Assembly (NCBI RefSeq): GCF_000971195.1
Contig: NZ_BBLZ01000001.1
Location: 124,001 to 188,000, forward strand
Reading direction: 5' to 3'
Origin: Demequina soli
GTDB taxonomy: Bacteria; Actinomycetota; Actinomycetes; Actinomycetales; Demequinaceae
DNA length: 64,000 nt
Positions within the stretch are counted from its first letter, which is position 1; each line of letters opens with the position of its first letter. Shown here one piece after another: positions 29,200-37,857 of the stretch. Both the position numbers and the translations under genes were made by a program. The notes under the pieces are model-generated. The model did not search any database and was not told the DNA's origin. It saw nothing but the letters and a program-made list of their open reading frames with translations.

Positions 29200-30387
29200 C
29201 TACTTCCCGCCCTTGACTCGGGCCTTGAGGACCGCGTTGATCACCTCGACCGCCGTTGGCGCGAAGTCCTTCCAGACCTTCTCGACCTGATCGAGCGCGA
29301 CCTTGCCCGAGTAGACGGCCTCGCACAGGCGAAGCCAGCCCTCGCCTGTGGCCGTCGTGAGCGCAGAGGCCACCGTCGCGTTGATGACCGTGCCGACCGC
29401 AGGGATGAGCTTGATGAGGCTTCGCGCGAGCGCGCGTCCGACGACCTGCACCGCGAGCTGCGCAATCGCCTGCGCGCTCATCATCACCTTGAGATCGAGC
29501 TGGTAGACGGCCGCGATCCGGCCCATCATCCCGAGCTGGATCGGGGCGAGAGCGACGGCATCCGCGACCGGGATCGGGGTCGCCGCCGCCGCCGCAGACG
29601 CGGTGCCGGCGGCGACGATCGCCTTGCGGGCGAGTGCCCGCTTGAGCGGGAGCGACAGCCGCTGCGCGACGACGAGCGCCTCCTGCGCCTCGTCTGGCGC
29701 GAGCGCAAGCGTCATGTCGAGAAGTTCGCCAAGGCCATGCGCGGGACCGCCGTGCTTGCCCTGGTCCACCGCTGCGGTGAGTGCGATGCCCGCGATGGGA
29801 AGCTCGATCGCTTCGCCCTGGTGGTCGAATGGACTCGCGATCCACTCGGCGAACGCCTCGACCTGTGCCGACGGCTTCCACTTTCCGCCCGGAAAGTCCC
29901 GCGCGCGGATGGTCTTCGTCAGCACCACGATCACCGGAAGCCCACCCGCGGCGAACGCAGTGATCTGGTCGATGTCCGGTTGCGTGAGGCGGTCGGCGCT
30001 CGACGTGACGCAGTACCAGACCGCGGAGATGTGCTTCTCGCGCGGGCCGTCCTCGATCACCTGGAGGTTCTCGCGCACCAGGTCACCCGGCACCTTGCCG
30101 ATCTCGAAGCCTTCGAAGTCCCAGATGCCGAGCGAGGCGTCGGCGTTCGTGTAGTACTGAACGCCGCGGGTGACCGGCAGCCCCACGCCGGTGGGGGCGA
30201 GGCCTTCTCCGAACACTGCGTTGACGAGCGAGGACTTGCCGACTCCCGTACCGCCGACGATCGCGAGGTTGAAGCGGCCGATGCGGGCGCGTTCCTCACG
30301 CAGCGCAGTGTGGAGCGCCTCCGGATCGATCTGGGCGACCTCGTCGTCCTCACGCGCGCCCGCGGCGCTCTCCTGGTTGTCAGTCAT
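29200..30387 (-). CDS. GTPase with C-terminal DUF697-like hydrophobic region
   Basis: A 395-residue Era/TrmE-type P-loop GTPase. G1 is GGTGVGKSSLVNAVFG (about residues 44-59), G2 likely the Thr in PVTRGVQYY, G3 a degenerate WDFEGFE, and G4 LTKT in VVLTKTIRA. The second half is Ala-rich and hydrophobic (AAGTASAAAAATPIP and LIKLIPAVGTVINATVASAL), as in DUF697/YcjF-like membrane-associated domains. A GGGGGAATC ribosome site precedes the ATG, and a TAACCT -10-like hexamer lies at 30422-30417 on the minus strand. The pairing with two unknown proteins suggests a membrane-linked switch; dynamin-like function is possible but not shown. Confidence 0.8.
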   Translation of the reverse strand: MTDNQESAAGAREDDEVAQIDPEALHTALREERARIGRFNLAIVGGTGVGKSSLVNAVFGEGLAPTGVGLPVTRGVQYYTNADASLGIWDFEGFEIGKVPGDLVRENLQVIEDGPREKHISAVWYCVTSSADRLTQPDIDQITAFAAGGLPVIVVLTKTIRARDFPGGKWKPSAQVEAFAEWIASPFDHQGEAIELPIAGIALTAAVDQGKHGGPAHGLGELLDMTLALAPDEAQEALVVAQRLSLPLKRALARKAIVAAGTASAAAAATPIPVADAVALAPIQLGMMGRIAAVYQLDLKVMMSAQAIAQLAVQVVGRALARSLIKLIPAVGTVINATVASALTTATGEGWLRLCEAVYSGKVALDQVEKVWKDFAPTAVEVINAVLKARVKGGK

Positions 30388-30492
30388 GATTCCCCCAACG
30401 TCGGTCGTGATGCTTGAGGTTAGCGACGACCACCGACAAGCGGTCGGTCAACGCACCGGCTACCCGACGGACAACCGGCCAGCGCCGCGGGT

Positions 30493-31212
30493 CTACGTAC
30501 GCAGATGACCAGCGAGGGCGCTCGTGACCGCGAGCGGAAGGCTCGCCCCAGATTCCTGGTAGACGTCGAGCAGGTCCATCGCTCCGTCGGAGGTGTGCAC
30601 CTGTCCGTAGAGATCGAACACCGCGGCCGGCTCGAGGTCCCGCATCAGCACCCACGCGTGCGCGGGAGCCTTCTGGTAGAGCGCGTCGTGCGCGGCATCG
30701 TGCCCCCAGCGTTCGCGGAGTCCGACGATCGACGGCCAGCCGAGGACCGGCGTGAGCCACGTTCCACCATGAACGACGGAGGGGTCCTCGGGTCGCTCGC
30801 CGCGCACCGTCCACGAGTGCCGCGAGTTGACCATCGTTGACAGCACGTGGGCGATTGCGCGGTGCCCGATGGTCTCGCGGGTCGTGCGTGGGAAGCGCCC
30901 GGGCCCACCGATGCCGTGTGCGGCCTCGACCGCTTTGAGGACGGCATGAGGGTTCGGGTCCTCGAGCAGATCCGCTGGCGCCACCAGGAAGTCATCGTGC
31001 CCAACGATCCTGATCCCAGCCACGCGCGAGCAGACGATCCGCAGCGCGCTCGTGTCAGGCCACGACACCACCTCGATGAAGGAGCCAAGCTCGTCCTGGA
31101 CGAGCTCCCGGATCCGCAGGCGGGGGTGCCGCCGGCACAGCTCCGACGCGACCCACCACAGTTGCGCGTCGACGAATCGGTCGGCCGCCCGGAACACCTT
31201 GGTGCCGCTCAT
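30493..31212 (-). CDS. Unrecognised protein coupled to the ADP-ribosylglycohydrolase
   Basis: A 239-residue soluble protein of unknown family. Visible segments are an N-terminal alpha/beta region (VDAQLWWVASELCRRHPRL), a HDDFLVAPADLLEDPNPHAV block, and a Trp-rich middle (SWTVRG, TWLTPVLGWPSIV). Its ATG overlaps the stop of the upstream gene by four bases (ATGA), so it is translationally coupled to the ADP-ribosylglycohydrolase fusion. Some features resemble small chaperone-like proteins that accompany effectors, but I would not name one. The GTPase starts about 105 bases downstream with its own ribosome site. Confidence 0.6.
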   Translation of the reverse strand: MSGTKVFRAADRFVDAQLWWVASELCRRHPRLRIRELVQDELGSFIEVVSWPDTSALRIVCSRVAGIRIVGHDDFLVAPADLLEDPNPHAVLKAVEAAHGIGGPGRFPRTTRETIGHRAIAHVLSTMVNSRHSWTVRGERPEDPSVVHGGTWLTPVLGWPSIVGLRERWGHDAAHDALYQKAPAHAWVLMRDLEPAAVFDLYGQVHTSDGAMDLLDVYQESGASLPLAVTSALAGHLRT

Positions 31213-32690
31213 CGCCCCACCCCCGCGAGGTAGGCGCGGAACGCGCGGTTCGGGTCGGCTGCGGGCAGCGCCGCCACGACCTCGGCGAGCGCCCGCCCCG
31301 GCTCGACGCCGAGGTGCCGCGCGGCGTAAAGCGCCGCCACCGTGGGCGTCCGGGATTGCGCGGCGACGCAGTGGAGGTACACCCGCTTGCCCTCGGCGCG
31401 CAGCGCGGCCACCGCATCGGCCGCCTCCTCGAGCACGAACGCGAGGTGTACGTTCGCCCCGGGCGTCGCGTCATCGATGAGCCACACCTCCGCGACGTCC
31501 GCGCGGCCGATGCGCGCCGGCACCTCGCGTGCGCCGAGCTGGCACAGCGACACGACCGCGTCGATGTCCTCGGGCAGATCGGCGAGGCGGTCGACGCCCC
31601 CCAGCAGCACGCCAGCGTCGTGCGGGTGGACCGCGAGCGCGTCGCGCCCGGTCCAGGATGAGTAGTCGACCTTGTCGCCCGAGAGCCAGCCGCGGGAGTC
31701 AGCCTCCCCTCCCCTGACTGCGAGCACCGCAAGGCGCGTCAGGTCGCCAGCGCGCAGGCCGGGGTACCCGTGGAGCAGCCGCTGCCAGCCGACCGGGATC
31801 GCCGATGCCCCGACAAGGGCGCCCGCGAGCGCGCCGGCGATCGCGGCGACGGTGTCCGTGTCGTTGTGGATGCGGACTGCGGCCTCGATGGTGCGGCGGA
31901 ATGCGACTGGCGTGTGCGTCGCGGGGTCGCCGAGCACGATGCCGGCCGCGCGGATCGCGGCGTACGCGGCCTGGACGGCGTGGATCACCCAGCCGTTGTG
32001 CGCGAAGGAGTCGGGGTCGGCGCCGTCGGCCTCGGCGAGCAGCCCGATCCACCGCTCGCGGCGGGCCTCGGGGAGCGCGGCGAGCGCATCGTCCAGGCTC
32101 ACGCGCCCGTCGCGGACGGCGAGGTGGATGAGGATGCTCCAGAGGGCGGCGCCGTCGCGGGCGTCGTCCTCGAAGTGGGTCAGCGCGGCGATGGCATCGG
32201 CGGCGGCCGCGACCTTCGCGACGCCGTCCGGCTCCGTCATGAAGGCGAGCCCAACGGGCGCGGTGCGCATGACGGATCCGTTGCCGCCGCTGCGCCCGTT
32301 CGCCTCGTGGACCCGGCGGGCGGCGTCACGGGCGGCCGCCGCATCGTCCCCCCGCATGCCGCGGAAGACCTGGGAGGTCTGGACGCCGACGTCCTTGGCG
32401 ACGCGCGCCCAGGCGCGCCAGTCGCGGGCGATGCCGTCCTGCGCCTCGGTGCTCGCGAGGTCGAGCCCGGCAGCGGCGGCGCGGAGGATGGGGACGGCCA
32501 TGGAGGTGTCGTCGGTCCACTCCCCCGGCGCCCAGGTGTGGTAGCCGGTCATGTCGGCGGCGGTGCCGGCGAGGGTGAGGTGCGGCCGGGCGGGGCCGAA
32601 CTCGTACGGCGCGCCGATCGCGTCGCCGACGGCCGAGCCCAGGATGGCGCCGGCTGCGCGGTGGGCGATGGAGCTGGTGGTGGTCGTCAT
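31209..32690 (-). CDS. ADP-ribosylglycohydrolase fused to a cysteine phosphatase domain
   Basis: A 493-residue two-domain enzyme. Residues 1-330 are a DraG-like ADP-ribosylglycohydrolase, which removes ADP-ribose: GSAVGDAIGAPYE at the N-terminus, WTDDTSMAV with the metal-binding TDD motif, and a second metal site in HNDTDTVAAIAGALAG. Residues about 350-493 form a dual-specificity phosphatase fold with the P-loop VYLHCVAAQSRTPTVAAL (HCx5R, catalytic Cys near 448). Both active sites look intact. The ATG at 32690 has a GAGGGGGA ribosome site; the frame runs further upstream but would cross the divergent regulator. It is divergent from an NrtR-like regulator, a pairing that suggests control by NAD or ADP-ribose levels. 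Confidence 0.88.
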   Translation of the reverse strand: MTTTTSSIAHRAAGAILGSAVGDAIGAPYEFGPARPHLTLAGTAADMTGYHTWAPGEWTDDTSMAVPILRAAAAGLDLASTEAQDGIARDWRAWARVAKDVGVQTSQVFRGMRGDDAAAARDAARRVHEANGRSGGNGSVMRTAPVGLAFMTEPDGVAKVAAAADAIAALTHFEDDARDGAALWSILIHLAVRDGRVSLDDALAALPEARRERWIGLLAEADGADPDSFAHNGWVIHAVQAAYAAIRAAGIVLGDPATHTPVAFRRTIEAAVRIHNDTDTVAAIAGALAGALVGASAIPVGWQRLLHGYPGLRAGDLTRLAVLAVRGGEADSRGWLSGDKVDYSSWTGRDALAVHPHDAGVLLGGVDRLADLPEDIDAVVSLCQLGAREVPARIGRADVAEVWLIDDATPGANVHLAFVLEEAADAVAALRAEGKRVYLHCVAAQSRTPTVAALYAARHLGVEPGRALAEVVAALPAADPNRAFRAYLAGVGR

Positions 32691-32738
32691 GGTGTCCCCC
32701 TCGTCTCCCGGGCTGCCCCGAGATCTCGACTTGGCGCA

Positions 32739-32786
32739 ATTCTGCGTCAATTGACAAGTTAGCGCAAGGGTGCGACATTCAATCCT
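32739..32786. promoter_or_regulatory. Shared operator/promoter of nrtR and the glycohydrolase operon
   Basis: The divergent gap contains a perfect 10-bp palindrome, GTCAATTGAC, at 32746-32755, flanked by two TTrGCGCAA elements. The right half of the palindrome supplies TTGACA (32751-32756), followed after 17 bases by GACATT (32774-32779), which would start the plus-strand transcript at or next to the GTG at 32787. This fits a leaderless nrtR mRNA and autoregulation. The operator assignment is inferred. Confidence 0.5.
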
Positions 32787-33443
32787 GTGACGACGTACCG
32801 CGACTCCTCCGGCAAGGCGCTGACCGACTACCCGCGGCCCTCCGTGGCCGTCGACACCGCGGTGCTGACCGTGGCCGGCGGGGCACTGTCGGTGCTGCTG
32901 GTGGACGATGCGCGGGATGGCGCTGCAGCACCCAAGACTCGCCGCCTCCCGGGAACGTTCCTGCATGAGGGCGAGGTACTGGCAGATGCGGTGCGCCGGT
33001 CGCTCGCCGACAAGGCCGGGGTCGCGGGTTTGGAGCCGGTGCAGCTGCACGTGTTCGACGGGCCCGACCGCGACGACCGCGGATGGGTGCTGTCCGTGGC
33101 GCACCTGGTGGCGGTGCCCGCTCCCCTGCTCGGCGACGCGGCGCTTGTGCCCATCGCTGATGTCGGACCGCTCGGGTTCGATCACGCGGCAATCCTGGCG
33201 CTGGCGGTGGCGCGGCTGCGAGCCGACTACGCCGAGCACCCCGATCCGTGGGGGCTGCTAGGCGAGGGCCCGTTCACGCTGCTGGACCTCGAGCGGCTGC
33301 ACCGGGCCGTGGACCCCGGGAGGCCCGGGCGGAAGGACACGTTCCGGAGGCTGATGGAGCCGCAGCTGGTCGACACGGGAGACCTTGAGCACGGAACCGT
33401 TGGGAAGCCTGCCAGGCTGTTCACCAGATCTCGGGGGGACTGA
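32787..33443 (+). CDS. nrtR: NrtR-like Nudix-related transcriptional regulator
   Basis: A 218-residue protein with a Nudix-like N-terminal domain (about residues 17-140) and a C-terminal winged helix (about 150-218, GPFTLLDLERLHRAVD and KDTFRRLMEPQLVDTG), the domain order of NrtR. NrtR repressors control NAD synthesis and ADP-ribose metabolism and leave DNA when they bind ADP-ribose. The Nudix catalytic box is degenerate here (LADAVRRSLADKAGV), so it is a sensor, not a hydrolase. The GTG start lacks a ribosome site, consistent with a leaderless mRNA. It diverges from an ADP-ribosylglycohydrolase, which supports the call. The next gene overlaps its stop by one base. Confidence 0.85.
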   Translation: MTTYRDSSGKALTDYPRPSVAVDTAVLTVAGGALSVLLVDDARDGAAAPKTRRLPGTFLHEGEVLADAVRRSLADKAGVAGLEPVQLHVFDGPDRDDRGWVLSVAHLVAVPAPLLGDAALVPIADVGPLGFDHAAILALAVARLRADYAEHPDPWGLLGEGPFTLLDLERLHRAVDPGRPGRKDTFRRLMEPQLVDTGDLEHGTVGKPARLFTRSRGD

Positions 33444-33814
33444 TGACGCACACAACGCCGGAGCCGGTGACTCAACTGGAGCTGATCGCGCTCCAGCGGC
33501 TGTATCTGGACGCGCGATACCGGGGCGACACGCGTGCCAGTTCGACCATCAAGGCGCTCTTCGAGAGCCGGGCCAAGGAGTACGTCGTCGGGCGGCCGCT
33601 CGCGGACGTCATGGGCGCGATCGACGAGGACGGCGAGGAATACGACATGTTCCTCGCATCCTCCGACGACTTGCCGCCCGCTCCTCCGCCCGAATGCCTG
33701 GCGCCTCGGCTGCCTCGCGAGGAGCGCAACCGCTGGCTTCGCGCCTATCACCAGGACGGCGCGGACTGGTCGGATGCGGACATCCTCGTGGCCATGGGCT
33801 CGGGCATGAACTGA
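33443..33814 (+). CDS. Small unrecognised protein in the nrtR operon
   Basis: A 123-residue acidic, probably soluble protein without a recognised domain. It has an N-terminal helical region (LELIALQRLYLDARYRG), a DEDGEEYDMFLASSDDLP acidic patch and a proline run (PPAPPPECL). The ATG overlaps the nrtR stop (TGATG), and an AG-rich stretch precedes it, so it is coupled to nrtR. No function can be assigned. Confidence 0.6.
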   Translation: MTHTTPEPVTQLELIALQRLYLDARYRGDTRASSTIKALFESRAKEYVVGRPLADVMGAIDEDGEEYDMFLASSDDLPPAPPPECLAPRLPREERNRWLRAYHQDGADWSDADILVAMGSGMN

Positions 33815-33875
33815 CGTGCGAGCGGCGCGACTGCGTGCCGGCGGCGCCCCAGCATGCCTGTGACAAGGTGGACCC

Positions 33876-34796
33876 ATGTCCGAGACCCCGACATCGCTCG
33901 TACCGATCTGGCCCCAGTTCGTCGTGCCGGTGCTCCGCGCGATGAGTTCGGGCGAGACCTTGGCACGCCGCACCATCGTCAGTCGAGCGATCGAGTCGCT
34001 CGACCTACCCGAGGCGGCCCTCGATGAGACTCTCGGGAGCGGCGGCTCGAGAGCAATCAACCGCACCCAGTGGGCGATGACGCACCTGGGAAAGGCCTCG
34101 CTGATCGAACGCGTCGCGCGCGGCGAGTGGAGGATCACCGACGCGGGCCGCACCTGGCTCGCCGCCAACCCCCAAGGCTTCAGCGACTTCCGCACCGCGG
34201 ACCAGTTCTTCGCGCCCTTCTACCCCCCGAAGTCCACGCACGTGACTCCGACCACGCAACCCGTCGAGGCCGCCGAGTCGGCGGACCCGATCGAGCGCAT
34301 CGAAGACGGGGTCGGGCTGGCGAACGCGGCCGTGCGCGACGAGCTGCTCGCACGCCTTCGCGGCTCCGATCCGTCGTTCTTCGAGCAAGCGGTCGTCGAC
34401 GTGCTCCTGGCGATGGGCTACGGCGGCGCCGAGCAGCGGGGCAAGCGCATCGGCGGCACCGGCGATGGCGGCGTGGACGGTGTCATCGATCAGGATGCGC
34501 TCGGCCTCGACCAGATCTACGTCCAAGCCAAGCGGTACGCGGCGGGCAACACCGTGGGGCGCGAGGCCATCCAGGCGTTCATCGGCGCGCTTCACGGGGT
34601 CAACGCCAGCCGGGGCGTCTTCATCACCTCGAGCTCCTTCACCCAGCACGCGATCGAGTACGCACGCCAGATCAGCACGCGCGTGATCCTCATCAACGGC
34701 GAGAGACTCGCGGAGCTGATGATCCAGTACAGGGTCGGAGTCCAGGTCAAGGCGCGGTACGACGTGGTCGAGGTCGACGAGGACTTCTTCGAGTAG
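33876..34796 (+). CDS. mrr: Mrr-type restriction protein
   Basis: A 306-residue type IV restriction endonuclease. The N-terminal winged-helix region (Mrr_N, about residues 8-95: WPQFVVPVLRAMSSGE, WRITDAGRTWL) recognises DNA; the C-terminal Mrr catalytic domain (about 150-290) has the PD-(D/E)XK-like pattern GGTGDGGVDGVID and IYVQAKRY (QxK). Mrr proteins cut DNA carrying methylated bases. All core residues are present and the length matches Mrr (about 300). It has its own ATG without a clear ribosome site and no coupled neighbour. In the same window a type ISP enzyme methylates host DNA, so this Mrr must tolerate that mark. Confidence 0.9.
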   Translation: MSETPTSLVPIWPQFVVPVLRAMSSGETLARRTIVSRAIESLDLPEAALDETLGSGGSRAINRTQWAMTHLGKASLIERVARGEWRITDAGRTWLAANPQGFSDFRTADQFFAPFYPPKSTHVTPTTQPVEAAESADPIERIEDGVGLANAAVRDELLARLRGSDPSFFEQAVVDVLLAMGYGGAEQRGKRIGGTGDGGVDGVIDQDALGLDQIYVQAKRYAAGNTVGREAIQAFIGALHGVNASRGVFITSSSFTQHAIEYARQISTRVILINGERLAELMIQYRVGVQVKARYDVVEVDEDFFE

Positions 34797-34823
34797 CGAG
34801 GAAGAGCAACGCAAGGAGTCAGC

Positions 34824-35735
34824 GTGTTCGTAGGGATCGACCTCGCGTGGGGAGACAAGGCACGTACCGGTCTCGCGGTCGTCGATGCGGAGGGACGCCT
34901 CACCGTATCAGGGGCGGTGCGCACCGACGACGAGATCTCGGAGTGGCTCTCGGCACATGCCCACGGCGCGCGCGTCGTGGCCGTCGACGCCCCCCTCATC
35001 GTGCCGAACCACACCGGCCAACGCATCGCCGAGAACCTCATCGGCCGCGCGTACGGCAGGTACGGCGCGTCTGCCCACACATCCAACCGTGGCAAGCCGC
35101 AGTTCGATCCCCCGCGCGCGGAGCGTCTGGCAGCACGCTTCGGGTGGACGATCGATCCGGCAGCCACGAGCACAGAGACGCAATGCATCGAGGTCTATCC
35201 GCATGCCGCGCTAGTGGGCCTGTTCGAGCTGCCGGCACGCATCCTCTACAAGAAGGGGCCCGACCGCGCGGCCGGCTTCGACCAGCTTGCAGCGCTCCTC
35301 GAGGGCATACCCGCGCTTGGCCTTCTCGACGGCGATCGCTGGCGCCAGATCCGAGCGACAATCTCGGCACCCCGTCCAGGCGACCTCGACCGTATCGAGG
35401 ACGAGATCGACGCCATCATCTGCGCACACGTCGCCTGGCTATGGCAGTTCCACCGCGAGGAACTCCACGTATACGGCTCGGCGATCGACGGATATATCGT
35501 GGCGCCGCCAGCGCCTTCGCACCCGGCGCGCCTCGCAAAGACGACCAGCGAGGAGCGGCAGACCCGTGCGCCCGCGCTCACGATCCGTGGACTCGAAGGC
35601 CAGGCGCATGCCACGCTCGTGAGCCTCGCCGCGCGTAACGGACGCTCGCCCGCCGACCAGGCGCGGGCGCTGATCGAAGCGGAGCTCAACCGCATCGCTG
35701 ACGCGGAGACCGTCGTCGATCGACGACCCGGCTGA
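34824..35735 (+). CDS. DUF429 protein fused to a FitA-like ribbon-helix-helix
   Basis: A 303-residue protein. The first 240 residues are a DUF429 domain, an RNase H-like fold predicted to be a nuclease: MFVGIDLAWG with the first Asp, VVAVDAPLIVPN, and the conserved IEVYPHAAL. The last 50 residues (ALTIRGLEGQAHATLVSLAA to ARALIEAEL) closely resemble FitA/VapB-type antitoxin ribbon-helix-helix domains. The GTG start follows AAGGAG with good spacing. The fusion is odd: DUF429 proteins usually end after the RNase H fold. It follows mrr by 27 bases and converges on the GIY-YIG gene. The link to toxin-antitoxin regulation is inferred. Confidence 0.78.
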   Translation: MFVGIDLAWGDKARTGLAVVDAEGRLTVSGAVRTDDEISEWLSAHAHGARVVAVDAPLIVPNHTGQRIAENLIGRAYGRYGASAHTSNRGKPQFDPPRAERLAARFGWTIDPAATSTETQCIEVYPHAALVGLFELPARILYKKGPDRAAGFDQLAALLEGIPALGLLDGDRWRQIRATISAPRPGDLDRIEDEIDAIICAHVAWLWQFHREELHVYGSAIDGYIVAPPAPSHPARLAKTTSEERQTRAPALTIRGLEGQAHATLVSLAARNGRSPADQARALIEAELNRIADAETVVDRRPG

Positions 35736-35746
35736 CGACAGGCGCC

Positions 35747-36610
35747 TCAGTTGAGGTTGTAGCCGAACTTGCGCGACAGCAGCGTCTGCTTGAAGTGCGA
35801 CTCGGCCTCGTCCACCTGGTCCGGCGTCGCGTTCGATCCGAATACTCGCAGCAGGCTCCAGGTGAAGTGCTCTGCGTGGTCAGGGTCGACCCCGAGCGTC
35901 TCCTTGAGCGCGACGTTGCCGCCATGCCCCGTCTCGGCGTACTGGCGCCACCGTCCGAGGATCCGCTCGCCGCCGTCGGCCTTGCCCACGTAGAGCCTTC
36001 CCGTGCGGGCATCCGCGATGAGGTAGATGCCCTGGACCGCACCGAGTGCGGTCCGCCACGACGCATATCGCGAATCTGACATCACCTCGCGCAGCTCGGC
36101 GTAGGTCAGGGCGACGCGATCGAAGCCCGGGAATGCGACCGCCGCCGGGTCCGAGATCTCCACCACCGGGAACCGCGCAGCGAGCTCGCCGCGCTTCGAC
36201 CAGTTGATCGCGTCCGCCGACCACTCGACGACCAGGCGCCCATCAAGCGCGTCGAGCAGGTCGGACTCATGCAGGTCGAAGTAGCGGTGCGTGTCGGTGC
36301 GCTCGGCGGCGACCTCGCCACGGTTCTCATACGCGCCGTACAAGCGGCATCGGCGCTTCCCGTCGGCGAGGAAGACCAACCACCGGCGCGGCGGGTTCCT
36401 AGGGAACTTGACGCCTCGTGCCGTCTGGCGCCGCGTGTACGCGAGCACGCTGTCGGGCGTCAGCGCGCTCGCGGAGCGAAGCCCGTCCTCCTTGAACGTA
36501 TGCCGGATCACCAGCACATCGTCCAGGTCGGTGATTCCCGCCGCTGCCAGCAGGTTCCCCAAGTTCAGCGCGCCCTGCCAGGCGCCCCTCGCGTTCTCAT
36601 CCCCAGTCAT
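35747..36610 (-). CDS. GIY-YIG nuclease domain protein
   Basis: A 287-residue protein with a C-terminal GIY-YIG nuclease domain (about 190-285): GIYLIADARTGRLYVGKA carries both family tyrosines, and RILGRWRQYAETGHGGN the following Arg region. The N-terminal 180 residues (GNLLAAAGITDLDDVLVIRH, RWLVFLADGKRRCRLYGAYE) are an unnamed domain often found attached to GIY-YIG in stand-alone defence-associated proteins. The start is the ATG at 36610. A TACGCT -10 hexamer six bases before it implies a leaderless transcript. It diverges from the PD-(D/E)XK gene at 36705 and converges on the DUF429 gene. Confidence 0.85.
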   Translation of the reverse strand: MTGDENARGAWQGALNLGNLLAAAGITDLDDVLVIRHTFKEDGLRSASALTPDSVLAYTRRQTARGVKFPRNPPRRWLVFLADGKRRCRLYGAYENRGEVAAERTDTHRYFDLHESDLLDALDGRLVVEWSADAINWSKRGELAARFPVVEISDPAAVAFPGFDRVALTYAELREVMSDSRYASWRTALGAVQGIYLIADARTGRLYVGKADGGERILGRWRQYAETGHGGNVALKETLGVDPDHAEHFTWSLLRVFGSNATPDQVDEAESHFKQTLLSRKFGYNLN

Positions 36611-36616
36611 GGCGCC

Positions 36617-36681
36617 AGCGTAGGGGCCGCATCCGACACTCGACGGCACTCCGTGACATGGGCCACCGCACCCGATAGCGT
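36617..36681. promoter_or_regulatory. Divergent promoter pair
   Basis: On the minus strand TACGCT (36622-36617) lies six bases from the GIY-YIG ATG, pointing to a leaderless mRNA. On the plus strand TAGCGT (36676-36681) lies 23 bases before the ATG at 36705, which has a TAAGGGGG ribosome site. Both are TANNNT -10 elements; -35 elements are not clear. Confidence 0.5.
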
Positions 36682-36704
36682 GCAGGCACGGTAAGGGGGA
36701 TCCG

Positions 36705-37808
36705 ATGTCGCGCAGCCTGTTCCTTGTCCAGGACAACCAGCTGGTCGAGATGACTGCGCGCGCCTACGTCGACGAGTATGAGCTGCAAGCGCTGATCGAG
36801 ACGCATCCGGACGTCATCCCGGGCGCCGAGATCAACCCCGAGGATCCGCGACGTTGGCTCGTGATCGCCCGCGAGCCGGGTCTCGCCACCGACGAGTCCG
36901 GACGCGACCGTTTCAGCATCGACCACCTCCTGGTCGACCAGGACGGGATCCCGACGATCGTCGAGGTCAAGCGCAGCTCTGACACCCGCATCCGGCGCGA
37001 GGTCGTGGGCCAGATGTTTGACTACGCCGCGAACGGGGTGAAGTACTGGCCCGTCAGCAAGCTGCGCGACTGGCTCGAAGCGAGAGAAGGCGGCGCTGAG
37101 GGCGCCGCGGAGCGCATCGTCCACCTGCTCGACGCCGGCGACGAGGATCGCGACATCGTCGTCGAGGGGTTCTGGGAGACCGTCGAGGCGAACCTCACAG
37201 GAGGCAAGCTGCGCCTGCTCTTCGTCGCCGACCACATCCCCGCCGAGCTACGACGCATCATCGAGTTCCTCAACGACCAGATGCAGCAGACGGAGGTTCT
37301 CGGCATCGCGATCGCGCGCCACAGGTCCGAGGGCCTCCAGCTGCTCGCACCGCAGGTATTCGGCCGCACCGAGACCGCCGCAAGTGCGAAGCGCGCCGGC
37401 GACGTGCTGTCGCTCGCCGAGTACGTCGCCAAGTCGAGTGTGGCTACCCGAACGGTCGGAGCGCGTCTCGACGAGGCCGCGCAGGCCTTCGGCTGGGAGA
37501 TGCGCACCGGCACGAAGTCACGCATGTACGGCACACCGGAGACCGGCACACTGGTGACCTGGTACCCGACCTACGACTCGATCGAGCTGTCCGTGGGTTT
37601 CATGAGCGACCTCGGACTCGGAGACGAGGTTGCGACCCTGCTCGAATCGATCGGCGACTTCCGAGGCAAGGCGGCGTCTCGCCGCAATCCGAATATCGCG
37701 TGCGCCAGCCTGGTGCCGCGATGGGACGAGTTCCAGCAGGATTTCCTGCCCGCGTACGCCGCCGCACGGTCCCGCGCGGCTCGGCTCGCCTCCTCCGCAG
37801 GGTCCTGA
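36705..37808 (+). CDS. PD-(D/E)XK nuclease-like protein
   Basis: A 367-residue protein whose N-terminal third has a PD-(D/E)XK core: FSIDHLLVDQDG supplies the Asp (near residue 76) and TIVEVKRSSD the Glu-x-Lys (near 88-90), followed by RREVVGQMFDYAANG with the conserved Gln. This resembles the NucS-like or DUF91/PDDEXK branch. The C-terminal part (about 230-367) may be a recognition region (TWYPTYDSIELSVGFMSDLG). The ATG has a strong TAAGGGGG ribosome site. It lies in a run of unlinked single-gene nucleases, and its target is unknown. Confidence 0.8.
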   Translation: MSRSLFLVQDNQLVEMTARAYVDEYELQALIETHPDVIPGAEINPEDPRRWLVIAREPGLATDESGRDRFSIDHLLVDQDGIPTIVEVKRSSDTRIRREVVGQMFDYAANGVKYWPVSKLRDWLEAREGGAEGAAERIVHLLDAGDEDRDIVVEGFWETVEANLTGGKLRLLFVADHIPAELRRIIEFLNDQMQQTEVLGIAIARHRSEGLQLLAPQVFGRTETAASAKRAGDVLSLAEYVAKSSVATRTVGARLDEAAQAFGWEMRTGTKSRMYGTPETGTLVTWYPTYDSIELSVGFMSDLGLGDEVATLLESIGDFRGKAASRRNPNIACASLVPRWDEFQQDFLPAYAAARSRAARLASSAGS

Positions 37809-37857
37809 GCTCACCCGCTTCTTACCTCCCCACCGACCCAACACCTGGAAGCGAGCC

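Noticed and set aside
27364-30417. A 1017-codon open frame on the plus strand
   Set aside because: It covers parts of three minus-strand genes with recognised domains; composition is low-complexity and no start site is supported.
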